A stretch of 64,000 bases of DNA, taken from contig NZ_ATWN01000003.1 of the NCBI RefSeq assembly GCF_000421265.1, positions 124,001-188,000 on the forward strand, read 5' to 3'. The position numbers and the translations under genes are program-made. Below, in pieces: positions 1 through 11,900 of the stretch; the stretch's first letter is position 1, and every line of letters begins with the position of its first letter. The notes beneath the pieces were generated by a model. The model did not search any database. It was not told the origin of the DNA and was given only the letters and a program-made list of their open reading frames with translations. This DNA comes from Thalassospira lucentensis MCCC 1A00383 = DSM 14000 (GTDB lineage: Bacteria; Pseudomonadota; Alphaproteobacteria; Rhodospirillales; Thalassospiraceae).

Positions 1-3000
1 CGACCTGTTTAACCCGACGAAAACCATTGTTCTTGATGGTCATGAAGATGCCGATATACCCACGCTGATGAGCGGCCCGGACGATCTGGCCTATGTTTTA
101 TTTACATCCGGTTCGACCGGCCGCCCCAAAGGGGTCGAGATCGCCCATCGCGGTGTGCTGAACCGTATCCTTTGGATGCAGGATGCCTTCCCGCTGGGTC
201 CCGATGATGTGATCTTGCAAAAAACACCAATCACCTTTGATGTATCGGTCTGGGAACTTTTCTGGTGGTCATGGACTGGCGCGCAAGTTGTCTTACCCAC
301 CCCCGGTGCTGAACGCGACCCCCGGCAAATTGCTGATGCCATTTGCGAAAACCGCGTAACGACAATGCACTTCGTGCCGTCGATGCTGGCAACCTTCCTG
401 TTTGCCATCGAAAGCGGCATGGTTGATATCGAGAAGCTGGCAACACTCAGGCGTGTTTTCGCCAGTGGTGAGGCCCTTGATGCGGCTGTTGTGCAACGGT
501 TCAACGCTTTGTTATTCGATAAATTCGGCACCGAACTTCACAACCTTTATGGCCCGACAGAAGCCACGGTTGATGTCACTTGGCAGGCATGCTCCCCCCA
601 TCAAACAGGCAGTATCGTTCCGATTGGCAAACCGATTGCCAATACCACGGTGCATATTCTGTCGGGCGATTTCAAACCACTCCCCATCGGGGTTGCCGGT
701 GAAATCATTCTGGGCGGTCCGCAAATCGCACTTAGATACCGTAACCGCCCTGAACTCAGTGCAGAAAAATTCCCGAGCGATCCGGCAGCACCGGGAAGCC
801 GCCTGTATCGCACCGGCGATCTCGGTCGCTGGCGCCGTGATGGCACCGTCGAATATCTGGGCCGCATTGATCATCAGGTCAAAATTCGCGGATACCGGAT
901 CGAGTGCGGCGAAGTCGAAGCCGCCCTTGAAAGTCACCCGAATGTCGAACGCGCACCGATCAAGGCGGTCAAGGTCGCGGGCCTTGATGAACTGCATGCG
1001 TTTGTCCTGGGCTCGCCGGATCTTGACGTTGCAACATTGCGCGAACATCTGCGCAAATGCCTGCCCGAATATATGATCCCCGCGCGGTTCTTTGCGATTG
1101 ATCATCTGCCTCTAACCAGCAGTGGCAAGATTGACCGTAAGGCTCTTGCCGGTAAACCGATCCGCGCCAATTTGGCCAAAAGCACCGCACCTGCAAAATC
1201 TGCTGCGCAGCCCGCCCAAAAGACCCAGGCTGCAACCCGCACCATAGAAGCCGACATTACGCGGTTGTGGGCAGAAGTTCTGCCCGACGTGACCCCGGAC
1301 CGTAACGACGGGTTCTTTGACGTTGGTGGTAACTCGCTGTTGCTACTTCGTCTGTTTGAAAAAATTGATGCCCGCTGGCCCGGCAAAATCGCGATTGTCG
1401 ATCTGTTTGCCAATCCGTCGATTGCCGGTCAGGCCGACCTGATTACCCGTGATGCAAACATCCCGACCGACAGCGGATTGACCACATCCGAAAGTGCCAT
1501 TCTTGCCAATGATGAACCGATTGCAGTAATTGGCATGGCGCTTCAGGTTGCCGGTGCAGACACGCCAGAACAATTCTGGACCGATATCGCCGCCGGGCGT
1601 GATCTTGTCCGCCCATTGCCCGCCGCCCGCGAAGCAGATGCGCACGAACTCTATAGCGCAATCGGCAAACCCGTCCCGACACGCTTCCGCGAAGTCGCCT
1701 ATCTCGACACCCTGTTTGAATTTGATGCGCAACGCTTCCGTCTTGCCCCAATAGATGCCGGGCTGCTTGATCCCGATCAACGCCTGTTTATCGAAACCGC
1801 CTTGATGGCGATGGAAGATGCCGGCTATGGCGGCAATGCGCTTAAGGGCCAAAAGGTCGGTGTGTTTGCCGGGGGCGGCACCAATCTGGTTTGGCGTATG
1901 GCCATAGATCGCATCCCGCCCGCCAAGGCCGAACAAGCCTTTGCATTGAACGTACCGTCAAACATTGTCACGCGCCTGTCGTTCCTGAAGGACTGGCACG
2001 GTCCGGCCAATGTCATTGATACCGCCTGTTCGTCTTCACTGGTTGCTGTCCATCACGCTTGTCAGAACCTGCGCAATGGCAGTTGCACGGTAGCCATTGC
2101 CGGTGGGGCCAAACTCCTACCCTGTCCGCCGGATGCCGAGAACGGTTTTACCATCGACTCATCGACCGCCCGTACCCGTGCCTTTGACGCCGGTGCCGAT
2201 GGTACAGGCATGGGCGAAGGCAGCGTTATCTTTGTGCTCAAGCCGCTTAGCAACGCACTGAAGGACGGCGACCCTATTCACGCGGTTATTCGCGGCAGTG
2301 CGGTCAATCAGGATGGCACCTCAAGCGGTGCGGCCACCCCCAACCCAGTGATGCAGGCCGAAGTTATCAAGGACGCGGCACGTTCCGCCGACATTGATCT
2401 TGCCAGTGTGTCGTATTTCGAAGCCCACGGAACCGGCACATCCCTTGGTGACCCGATTGAGATTGATGGCCTGACACGCGCCTTTGCGGGAATATCAGGC
2501 CAAAAAGCTCTCGCTTTTATCGGATCGGGCAAGGGCAATTATGGTCATCTTGACGGCACCGCAGGCGCACTTGGTCTGGCCCGCGCCATCATGGCGCTGC
2601 GCCATGATCAGGCACCGCCACAGCCCTATTTTGAAAGCCCAAATCCCAAGATCAATTTTGACCGTGCCCCGGTTCAGGTCGCGCAAAAACGCGTGAAACT
2701 TCCCGATCAGGGTGCTGCGCGCCGGGCTGGCATCAGTTCGTTCGGGCTTAGTGGCATTAACGCCCATATAGTGATCGAAACCGCACCAGAGCGGACGAAC
2801 CGTCCGCAATCAGAATTCAAACCCGATACGCCGTTTGTCTTTGCCCTGTCGGCAGGTAGCGTTGATGCCCTGCGCCAATATGCCGCAAACCTTCATCACC
2901 GTATCAGCAACGATCCGTCATTGGCCATTTGTGACATTGCCCTAACATTGGCGTCCGGACGCGATGCCTTAAAACATCGCTTTGCCTTTGCCGCACAAAC

Positions 3001-6000
3001 CCGTACAGAGCTTGTTGATCATTTGCTTGGACTGGCCACCGGAATTGAAACGCCAAGCAGTGTCAAAACCCCAACAGACGCCAATTGCGAGGTCGTACTT
3101 AAAAACGCGACGACTGCACAAACCCAAATTGATCGCTACCTTAACGGTGGAAACTTGCTATGGCCTGCCGATGCCAAGGCGCGGCGCGTTTCGCTGCCCC
3201 CGGCCCCGTTTGTCCGTAAAACATGCAAACCTGTTTTCGAAACCCGCTCCCAACAAACCACATCACAAGGCATCTTGCAGGGGCCGGTCGAAACACCAAC
3301 CGCGCGCGTCTTTAGCATCGCTATCAATGACCCTGCTTTCTGGCCTTTGCACGAACACAAACTCAATGGCCATCCGACACTGGTCGGCATGGCTGTTCCG
3401 GCCCTGATAGCAAAGGCCGCGGCCAGCCTTTCCTCCACGCCAAATCAACCAGTCTGTCTGTCCAACCTTGTCTGGCACTCGGCACTGGTTGAAAACAGTT
3501 TACCAGACGGCAAAGTCAGCCTGTCCTTTGACGATGACGGTAAGGTTGAGCTCGCTGGACGCCTTAAAAATGGTACTTGGCGCGTCTTTGCCACCGCCAC
3601 TTGGCATTCGACCTCTGCCATAACAACGCCACCCACATCATCGCTTGAGGACATCCGTCTTCGCGCCATTAACAAGGTGCCCAATTCAACATTTTCCAAT
3701 CAGTTTGGCGCGATCAACGTCAGTGATCGTTGGGATTGCACCCTGTCGCTACAGTTCGACAGCACCGAAACAGTCGCGATTAAACACCTGCAGCTAAAGC
3801 CCGCCTATCTGCACGATATCAACGACTGGCTTTTGCATCCTGCACTTGGTGATGTTGCGTGCAGCATGCCCTTGATGAAACTGGGAACCGGATATGTACC
3901 GGTCGGCATTGATCAGATAACCCTGCACGGCATTCCAACCGGTGATGTCTACGCCTGCAGCGAAGAACGCGCTGATGGTATCTTTGAAATTGCCCTATAT
4001 GACGCCAAAACCAGTCAGCTTGTTTTGTTGGCCACCGGTGTTAACTTCGTCAAAACCGGGCAGGCCCAAACGCAGGGTCGCCCCGAACTTCTTGCCACTG
4101 TTTGGCAAAAATCCCCCTTGCCCGCTGCTCCCATTCCATCGGACAGCCTGTTCATCAGCAACACTGACTTCTGGCCTCTCCCCGATGGATGTAAACACAT
4201 CCACCCCAACGCCTTGTCCAAGGATGATCTGGCAACGCGATCACATGCTGTATTGGCCCTGTCCGCAGATGAAAACAGCGCACGCCGAACCGCCGATACC
4301 CTGCGCACCATTCTGCACAACATGCAGGGTCGCTTACGGTTGGTTGTTGTTGGCAGCGGCGCCTTTACCATTGCCTCCGATCCGATCACGCCAAACCCGG
4401 ATCAATCGGCGGTGGCGGGGCTCATCCTTGCGATTGCCAAGGAAGAACCGCAGCTTGATATCAGCTTTGTCGATCTCCCCACGTATGAGGTTCTCGAACA
4501 TCTTGGCGCTGAACTATCCAACAGTGCAGCACAGGATCCCGTCGCCGTTTATCGCAAGGGCGCGCGCCATGTGCGTGACCTTGCCGCACCGGTAATCGAC
4601 CCAAAAAGCCCGGCGGACACGTGGCCAGATCACGGTGTTTGCGTTGTCACCGGCGGTACAGGCGGCTTTGCCATGGCACTGGCCAAAGAATTCGCTGCGA
4701 ACGGCAAGGTGCAGTTGGCCTTGCTCGGCCGGCGCGGCGAAACCATGCTTGATGACGCCACCAAGTCCGAGATCGCGGTCCTGCGCGATCGGGGCATCAC
4801 GCTATCGGTGCTCCCTTGCGATATCACAGATCGCGCATTACTCAGCACGACCCTTGACGACATCCGAAACCGGATGGGACCGATCACGGCCATCGTCCAT
4901 GCTGCGGGTATTGCTGATGGCGGCTTCCTTGCACGGCGCGATATGGCGGATTTTGATGCCGTCCTTGCGGCAAAGATAATCGGGGCGCGCAATCTTGATC
5001 AACTTACCCGCGATGATCCCCTCGAGGCCTTCGTCATGTTTGGCAGCCTGACCGCCATCAGTGGCGCCCCCGGTCAAACTGCCTATTGCGCAGCAAATGC
5101 ATTCCTTGACGGCCTTGCCCATTATCGTGCGGCAAACATACGCCCGGCGCTGACAATCGACTGGTGTGCACTCAGCGAACAAGGCATGGCCGCACGCCAT
5201 AAGGTCCGGCTTGAAGACGGTTCATGGATTTCGCCCAAAGACGCCATCCCATTGTGGCGTTCGGCAATTTCGCATGCCACCGCACAGTTGACCGTTCTGG
5301 ATCCCGCGGTCCTGCACAAGGCACGCGGGGCGCCGTCCTCTGTGGCCAACAGCAATGACATTGCAGCAGCTTCCAAGACCCAAGTGACGGCAGATGCTCC
5401 CAATGCCCAAACGGCCAGCGAAATTATCGCGTCAATCTGGGCTGAAACCTTGGGCTATGAACATATCAGCCACGATGATGATTTCTTCGCCCTTGGCGGT
5501 GACTCCATCACCGGCATGCAAATCGTAGACCGGGTGAACAATGATCTTGGCGTTTCCCTGACCATCTCGGATCTGTTTTCCGCACCAAACATCGCATCCA
5601 TTGTCGAATTGGCCGATTTCCAACCCACCTCAATCGCGCCGACGACAACGGCACGTATCGACACCTCTATCGATGTCAGCGATCCGAAAACAACCATCTG
5701 TAAAATCTGGGCAGAAACGCTTGGATATGACGCTGTTGAACCGGATGACGATTTCTATGCACTCGGCGGAGATTCCATTACCGGCATGCAAATCATTGAT
5801 CGCATGACCAGTGAACTTGGGCACAATCTCACGCTGACCGACCTGTTTGAACATTCCAGCGTCGAGAAGCTCGCCCAAAAATTGCATCTGACACCCAAAC
5901 CAGCCACAGGATTAAACGAGGCCTCATCCCACTTCACACCTGAGCCGAAAACAGCCCCTGCCGGTCCGACCGATGATCCGCGCCGCGCGCCAATGCTTGA

Positions 6001-8992
6001 CCGCTATCCGCTTGCAGCCGAACAAATCTCGGTCCTAAATGCCGCGCAAAAAGGTAACATGGGAACCGCCTTCAACCTGCCCCATGCCTATATCCTTAGT
6101 CCGCAGTTCGATATCGATAAGCTTGCTACTGCGATCAAAAAACTGACCGAGCGCTATGATCTTCTGCGGACCCGGATTATTTCCGACAGCACCACAGAAA
6201 GCTGGCAGATGGAAATCTTGCCCGTGGATCAAGCGCTCCCGGATTTGACCGTGCGTACCATCGCCGGATCACTTGAAGATGCCAGCACTGCACTGGTCGC
6301 ACCGTTCGATCTTGATACTGAATTCCCCGTCCGCTGGGCGTTACTGCAAGATCAATTTGGGAAAACATTATTGTTCTTTGATATTCACCATGTGCTGGCC
6401 GATGGTTTCACCACCGAACGTCTGCTTGGGGAACTCTTTGGACTTTATACCGGCACCGAACTGCCACCACTTAAATATCAGTTACAAGACTATGCATGGT
6501 GGAGCCAGACTGACGACAGCCGCCAACGTCTGGCGGCGGCCCGGAACTATTGGCAATCACTTTACGCTGATCACCTGCCAAAGCTTGACTTGCCATCAAA
6601 CCGTCCGCGACCCGCCTATCACACCTTCAATGGTGAGATTACATCATTCGCTGTTGACGCAGAACTGCTTGGCAACGCGCGCAAATTCGCTGCCCGTAAC
6701 CGTGTCACCATGTTCACACTTGTCATGGCAACGTGGTTTACCGTGCTGGGCCGGATGGCAAAGACCGATGATCTCGTCATTAGTGTGCCGGTCAGTGCCC
6801 GCGATGCCGGCGGTTTCCGCGATGTCGCCGGGATGATGGTTTCGCTTCTGCCCTTGCGCATGCACCTTGATGGCGATGAAACCGTCTCAAACCTTCTGGC
6901 ACGCATGCAAGAACATCATGTCAGCGCCATGCGCCACCGCGCTTACTTCCTTGATCAATTGCTTGATGATCTCACGCCACCAGCGTCACCGGATCGCACA
7001 TTGCTTTCGGAAGTATCACTTTCCTACATGAACTACGAAGCAACCACGCATGCGGCTGACCTGAACGATCAGGCGCCGCAGCCGGTGATCGTCGACCGCC
7101 ATCATTGTAAAAATGATCTCGGTATCTTCATACGCGACCTGCCGGGTAAAATGACGGTCGCCTTTGACTATTACGCCGACATGTTTGATCGCGCATCGAT
7201 CGACGCCCTTGGTCAGGTCTTTGCCGCCACCCTTGAACGCCTGATACAATCGGGAACGCAGCCCATTGGCGGCATTGACCTTCTATCTGGCACCCCAATT
7301 GAAGCGCTGAAACACTGGTATCACGATGCGGCCAAACCGAAAGCCCCGACCGAGGTTTCCAACACCCAGTCGGCAGAACCGTCTGGCACAGAAATTGTCG
7401 TTGCGGACATCTTCAGCGAGGTTTTCAAAAAGCCGATCAGTGATCCTGCCACCAGCTTCGTTACTCTTGGTGGACATAGTTTGCTGGCGATCCGCATTGT
7501 GAACCGTCTTGCCGACAAAACCGGCACACGCATCAGCATGGCTGATTTCTTTGCCACGCCAACCATCGCCGGGTTGGCAAGACTGATCGACCAAACGCCA
7601 TCTACCGACACAACGACACAAAATACGACAATACCATCCGCGCCCGAACTGGATCTTTATCCGGCCAGCCACGCGCAAAAACGCCTTTATCTTCTGTCAC
7701 AGATGGCCGGCGATACCGGCGCATATGGCATGTTGTTTGTGCTGCGCTGTAGCGGTTCACTACAACGTCCAATCTTGGAAACCGCGCTTCGAAATCTTGT
7801 TGATCGCCATGAACCGCTGCGCACCGCATTCGAAGAACATGACGGTGTTATCAAACAGCGCGTTCACCCGATATCGACCCCCGACATCATCAACAGTGAT
7901 GTGTCGGCCCTTGCTGATCCGGCACGTGAAGCTCTGCGCCTAACCCGCGAAGAAGCCGCAAAACCGGTCAAACTGGACCAACCGCCACTGATCCGCGCTC
8001 ACATGATCAAGATTACTGATGACGAATGTTTGCTGTTGATCGCAACCCACCACATTGTCGGCGATGGCTGGTCATCACGTATTTTAACCCATGAACTGGG
8101 CGTTCTGTATCAGGCCGCGCTTACTCAAACATCGCCCGACCTGGCCGCCTTGCCCATCACCTATAAAGACTTTGCCCATTGGCAGTCGCAACAAGACTGG
8201 ACCGATGCCGCGAACTACTGGCGTGAGAAGCTTAAAAACGCGCCGGACCAAATCATGCTGCCCACAGATTATCAGGCACCCGCTGTGCAATCCTATCGCG
8301 GGGCACATGCCCATATGATGATTGACGATGATGTCCTGCGCGGATTGCACGCGCTGGCACGCGCTCACAAAGCAACATTATCATCTGTTGGTATGGCTCT
8401 GTTTTCCGCCATGCTGTATCGTCTTACCCGACAGGACGACATGGTCATCGGCATGGGTGTTGCCGGTCGCGAGAAAACCGAAACGGAGGGCCTGATTGGT
8501 TTCTTCGTCAATGTTCTGCCGATCCGGGTCAAACTTGATGCCGATACCGAACTCGATACATTGATTGACGAAATCCATCGCGATGTTACCGCCGCCCTTG
8601 ATCGTCAAGACTATCCGTTTGACGAACTTGTGCGCGCCGTAGCACCCAAACGCAACGCCAACCGCCAGCCACTTGTGAATGTCGTTTTCGAATATCAGCG
8701 GTTCGGCGCATTGACCGGCACGGATGACACCAGCGGTGGGCTGCCAATCGCCAATACTGGCCATGACAGTCTCCTGCCTGACAACATGGATGCCTTTGTC
8801 GATAACACGACGGCAAAGCATGACGTTATCCTGTTCCTGACCGAGGACGGCGATCAGGCCCGTTTCACACTGGAATACGACACCGATCTTTTCGGGGCGG
8901 AAACAATGCAAAAATGGCTTGGCTTCCTGACGAAATTTGCCGCAGCAGCGGCACAAAACCACACGAACAAAAACGCCCAAAGGGATGCATAA
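1..8992 (+). CDS. Hybrid NRPS / AT-less polyketide synthase, 5' partial
   Basis: The frame is open from the window edge (first full codon at base 2), so the N-terminus is missing; residues are counted from the Met at 68. Order: adenylation domain from core A3 (TSGSTGRPKG) to A10 (about 350); carrier protein (GGNSL, about 420); ketosynthase (about 483-910; Cys in DTACSSS near 654, His in HGTGTS, His in YGHLDG); a post-KS flanking region typical of trans-AT synthases, with no acyltransferase; dehydratase-like domain (HEHKLNG near 1095, HPALGD near 1257); ketoreductase (VTGGTGG near 1527, Ser/Tyr near 1660-1672); two tandem ACPs (GGDSITGMQ); condensation domain (HHVLADG); carrier (GGHSL); second condensation domain (HHIVGDG). 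I read the adenylation code as DVWHFSLVDK, the EntF serine type. The C-carrier module after the ACPs has no adenylation domain. The next synthetase follows directly. Product unknown. Confidence 0.95.
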   Translation, partial: DLFNPTKTIVLDGHEDADIPTLMSGPDDLAYVLFTSGSTGRPKGVEIAHRGVLNRILWMQDAFPLGPDDVILQKTPITFDVSVWELFWWSWTGAQVVLPTPGAERDPRQIADAICENRVTTMHFVPSMLATFLFAIESGMVDIEKLATLRRVFASGEALDAAVVQRFNALLFDKFGTELHNLYGPTEATVDVTWQACSPHQTGSIVPIGKPIANTTVHILSGDFKPLPIGVAGEIILGGPQIALRYRNRPELSAEKFPSDPAAPGSRLYRTGDLGRWRRDGTVEYLGRIDHQVKIRGYRIECGEVEAALESHPNVERAPIKAVKVAGLDELHAFVLGSPDLDVATLREHLRKCLPEYMIPARFFAIDHLPLTSSGKIDRKALAGKPIRANLAKSTAPAKSAAQPAQKTQAATRTIEADITRLWAEVLPDVTPDRNDGFFDVGGNSLLLLRLFEKIDARWPGKIAIVDLFANPSIAGQADLITRDANIPTDSGLTTSESAILANDEPIAVIGMALQVAGADTPEQFWTDIAAGRDLVRPLPAAREADAHELYSAIGKPVPTRFREVAYLDTLFEFDAQRFRLAPIDAGLLDPDQRLFIETALMAMEDAGYGGNALKGQKVGVFAGGGTNLVWRMAIDRIPPAKAEQAFALNVPSNIVTRLSFLKDWHGPANVIDTACSSSLVAVHHACQNLRNGSCTVAIAGGAKLLPCPPDAENGFTIDSSTARTRAFDAGADGTGMGEGSVIFVLKPLSNALKDGDPIHAVIRGSAVNQDGTSSGAATPNPVMQAEVIKDAARSADIDLASVSYFEAHGTGTSLGDPIEIDGLTRAFAGISGQKALAFIGSGKGNYGHLDGTAGALGLARAIMALRHDQAPPQPYFESPNPKINFDRAPVQVAQKRVKLPDQGAARRAGISSFGLSGINAHIVIETAPERTNRPQSEFKPDTPFVFALSAGSVDALRQYAANLHHRISNDPSLAICDIALTLASGRDALKHRFAFAAQTRTELVDHLLGLATGIETPSSVKTPTDANCEVVLKNATTAQTQIDRYLNGGNLLWPADAKARRVSLPPAPFVRKTCKPVFETRSQQTTSQGILQGPVETPTARVFSIAINDPAFWPLHEHKLNGHPTLVGMAVPALIAKAAASLSSTPNQPVCLSNLVWHSALVENSLPDGKVSLSFDDDGKVELAGRLKNGTWRVFATATWHSTSAITTPPTSSLEDIRLRAINKVPNSTFSNQFGAINVSDRWDCTLSLQFDSTETVAIKHLQLKPAYLHDINDWLLHPALGDVACSMPLMKLGTGYVPVGIDQITLHGIPTGDVYACSEERADGIFEIALYDAKTSQLVLLATGVNFVKTGQAQTQGRPELLATVWQKSPLPAAPIPSDSLFISNTDFWPLPDGCKHIHPNALSKDDLATRSHAVLALSADENSARRTADTLRTILHNMQGRLRLVVVGSGAFTIASDPITPNPDQSAVAGLILAIAKEEPQLDISFVDLPTYEVLEHLGAELSNSAAQDPVAVYRKGARHVRDLAAPVIDPKSPADTWPDHGVCVVTGGTGGFAMALAKEFAANGKVQLALLGRRGETMLDDATKSEIAVLRDRGITLSVLPCDITDRALLSTTLDDIRNRMGPITAIVHAAGIADGGFLARRDMADFDAVLAAKIIGARNLDQLTRDDPLEAFVMFGSLTAISGAPGQTAYCAANAFLDGLAHYRAANIRPALTIDWCALSEQGMAARHKVRLEDGSWISPKDAIPLWRSAISHATAQLTVLDPAVLHKARGAPSSVANSNDIAAASKTQVTADAPNAQTASEIIASIWAETLGYEHISHDDDFFALGGDSITGMQIVDRVNNDLGVSLTISDLFSAPNIASIVELADFQPTSIAPTTTARIDTSIDVSDPKTTICKIWAETLGYDAVEPDDDFYALGGDSITGMQIIDRMTSELGHNLTLTDLFEHSSVEKLAQKLHLTPKPATGLNEASSHFTPEPKTAPAGPTDDPRRAPMLDRYPLAAEQISVLNAAQKGNMGTAFNLPHAYILSPQFDIDKLATAIKKLTERYDLLRTRIISDSTTESWQMEILPVDQALPDLTVRTIAGSLEDASTALVAPFDLDTEFPVRWALLQDQFGKTLLFFDIHHVLADGFTTERLLGELFGLYTGTELPPLKYQLQDYAWWSQTDDSRQRLAAARNYWQSLYADHLPKLDLPSNRPRPAYHTFNGEITSFAVDAELLGNARKFAARNRVTMFTLVMATWFTVLGRMAKTDDLVISVPVSARDAGGFRDVAGMMVSLLPLRMHLDGDETVSNLLARMQEHHVSAMRHRAYFLDQLLDDLTPPASPDRTLLSEVSLSYMNYEATTHAADLNDQAPQPVIVDRHHCKNDLGIFIRDLPGKMTVAFDYYADMFDRASIDALGQVFAATLERLIQSGTQPIGGIDLLSGTPIEALKHWYHDAAKPKAPTEVSNTQSAEPSGTEIVVADIFSEVFKKPISDPATSFVTLGGHSLLAIRIVNRLADKTGTRISMADFFATPTIAGLARLIDQTPSTDTTTQNTTIPSAPELDLYPASHAQKRLYLLSQMAGDTGAYGMLFVLRCSGSLQRPILETALRNLVDRHEPLRTAFEEHDGVIKQRVHPISTPDIINSDVSALADPAREALRLTREEAAKPVKLDQPPLIRAHMIKITDDECLLLIATHHIVGDGWSSRILTHELGVLYQAALTQTSPDLAALPITYKDFAHWQSQQDWTDAANYWREKLKNAPDQIMLPTDYQAPAVQSYRGAHAHMMIDDDVLRGLHALARAHKATLSSVGMALFSAMLYRLTRQDDMVIGMGVAGREKTETEGLIGFFVNVLPIRVKLDADTELDTLIDEIHRDVTAALDRQDYPFDELVRAVAPKRNANRQPLVNVVFEYQRFGALTGTDDTSGGLPIANTGHDSLLPDNMDAFVDNTTAKHDVILFLTEDGDQARFTLEYDTDLFGAETMQKWLGFLTKFAAAAAQNHTNKNAQRDA

Positions 8993-11900
8993 ATGAAAAT
9001 CGCCGACTTTGACTTCGACAGTTTGGAAACGTCCAATCCCGACGGCGAAACTGCGTCCACGGCATCCCTTGGCAGTATCGTTGCACAGTTTGCGGCCATT
9101 GCATCTGAGTATCCCAACCGCATTGCGATTGAGGACGAGGAGGATAGCGTCTCCTTCGATCTGCTTGATCGCCAAAGCAATCAGATTGCCAATTTCATCG
9201 TCGGGCTAAAATTGCCAGACGCGGCAATGATTGGTGTGATGACCGGGCGCAACCGCCATTATATTGCTGCCATTCTTGGTGTTTTGAAATCCGGCCATGC
9301 CTTTGTGCCCCTTGATCCCAATGTTCCGTTAATCCGGCGCATTGCCATTGCGCGCAATGCCGTAACCCCGCTTATTTTGGCTGATGCCAAACATGTTGGC
9401 GATCTTCATCAGATGCAGTGGCGGTGTGATTGCGTCAAACATGTCATGTGTCTTGATCATGATGCGATTGACAGCATCTCCGAAATGCCCGGCTCCCTGA
9501 TGTCGACCGAACTTTGGGATCACCTTGCCGGGGATACGGCTGATAACGTGCTTGCCGGTGGCTGGAAAAGCGCCTTTACCGGTCAGCCGATTGCCCCATC
9601 GGCCATGGATGCGTTTGGCAACAATGCGCGGACCAAGGTGTCCAGCCTTGTTTCAAGCGATGCCAATGTCCTTGAAATCGGCTGCGCATCTGGTTTCACG
9701 ATGAAACATATTGCCCCGGTTGTCGGGCATTATGTCGCAACCGACCTGTCACGTCGCAATGTCGAACGCACCGAAGCTCTGGCAATTCATTCGGGCATGA
9801 CACATGTGATGGGCCGTCAGCTTGCCGCCCATGACATTGACGTGTTTGAGGAAGGCTCCTTTGACCTGATCATCCTTAACAGTGTGATTGAAAACTTCCC
9901 GGGCTTCGGCTATTTGCGTCAGGTTCTGGCCAAGGCGGCCAAACTTCTGGCCCCCGGTGGCGCGATATATCTTGGCAACATCTGGGATGCGGACCGCCGC
10001 GATGCCTATCTTCGCGATCTCGCGCAATTTGCGTCTGATAATGTCGGTATGGGATATGACACCCGGCTTGATTTCCTCGAAGACCTGTTTGTCCCTGAGG
10101 CCTTCCTGACCGACTGGGCTTTTGAACATGGCGGGTTCAAGGTGACCCGGTCCGCCATCGATGCCCCCGGCTTTGATCCGGCCCCCTACACCTTTGATCT
10201 TGTGCTGTCGCCAGATAACAAAATTGCGCCGACTTCGGGCAGACGTATGCGCCATGACCTTTCCAGTCTTACCCCCATATCGGATGACGCACCGGCAGTC
10301 TCCACCAACACCTCGGACCTTGCCTACGTTCTGTTCACCAGCGGCACGACCGGCATGCCCAAAGGGGTCATGATCGAACATGGATCGGTGGTCAATCTTG
10401 CCAAATCGGTTCTTGAGACGCAGCTAAAATTGATTGGTGCGGATAACACCGATACCAGCCTGAACCTGACTTGTGTTGCACCCTTTGCCTTTGACGGATC
10501 GGTCGTTCAGATTTTTGCTGCCCTTTTGCACGGTCACAGCCTGCACATTCCCAGCCTCGAAACCCGAACCGATCCCGAGGCCCTGCATGGCTTTATTACG
10601 GATCACAAAATTGATCAGCTTGATGCCACGCCAAGTTTGTTTTTCCTGCTGGTCAACCACTGGCAACAAACCGGCCAATCCTGCCCCGCACAGATGGTGG
10701 TGCTTGGTGGTGAACCGGTTGCATCAGATTTGGTCGAACGTTTTTTTGCCCTACCCGGTCATGGCAACATTAAGCTGGTCAATGCATATGGCCCAACCGA
10801 ATGCTGCGTTTCAGCCGCCCAATATGTCATGACGTCCAACAACTTCCGCCAAATCCTGCCGCCACCGATTGGATCACCGATCAATGGTGTCACGATCAAC
10901 ATCTGCGATGATAAAAACCGTCCCCTTCCTGACGGCGTTCCGGGTGAAATCCTGATTGGTGGGGCTGGCGTTGCGCGGGGGTATCTCAATGACGATGCTC
11001 AAACCAATCAAAGCTTCATCACCCGCCCCGATGGAACGCGCTGGTATCGCAGTGGTGATATCGGCCGTCGGCGCAATGATGGCGAAATCGTCTTTGTCGG
11101 GCGCGAAGACGGTCAAGTCAAAGTGCGTGGCAACCGGGTTGAACTGGCCGAAATTGAAAACACCATCACCAAACACCCGCTGGTGCGCCACGCTACGGTG
11201 ATCCTGCACAAAGCAGCTGGTCAGGGGGCCGAAAATATTGTCGCCTATCTCACCACCGATGCCGGTTTTGACATTGCGTCTTGCCGCATACAACTCGAAC
11301 AGTCGCTACCACCCTATATGGTTCCGGGCTACATCATCTGCCTTGATCAAATCCCGCTGACCTCAAACGGCAAGGTCGATAAATCAAAACTCCCGGCCCC
11401 GTCGAGCATCCAATCAACCGTGACCGACAAGCCAAAAGCACCGTTGCAGTCCGATCTCGAACGCACCGTCGCCGCGCTGATGGGCGATGTGCTTGATTGT
11501 TCGGTCGATGATGCCAATGCCGATTTCTTCGAGCTTGGCGGCCACAGTGTTCTTGCAGTTCAATTCCTGTCCAAACTCACTCAATCGGTTGATGTCAAAA
11601 TCCCGCTAAGTGATCTGTTTAGCGGCGCAACTGTTGGCAAACTTGTCGCCCGCATTGAAGCCCGTCTGCGCGATGACAAGGCCAAAAACCCGATTGTCTC
11701 GGTCAACCCCGAAGGCAAAGACATTCCGATGGTTTGCTTCCATCCGGTTGGCGGCAACATCCTGTGTTATCAGGAACTCGCCCGCGCACTTGGTCCGCAA
11801 CAACCTGTTTATATGGTTGAATCACGTGGCCTTGACGAAGGACAGGGCCTGAACGCCACCGTCGAGGAAATGGTCGCATCATATCTTCCGGCCATCCGTG

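Noticed and set aside
402-1076. Long overlapping open frames on both strands inside the NRPS/PKS genes
   Set aside because: They lie in frames set by the codon bias of the synthetase gene and show no domains or ribosome sites.
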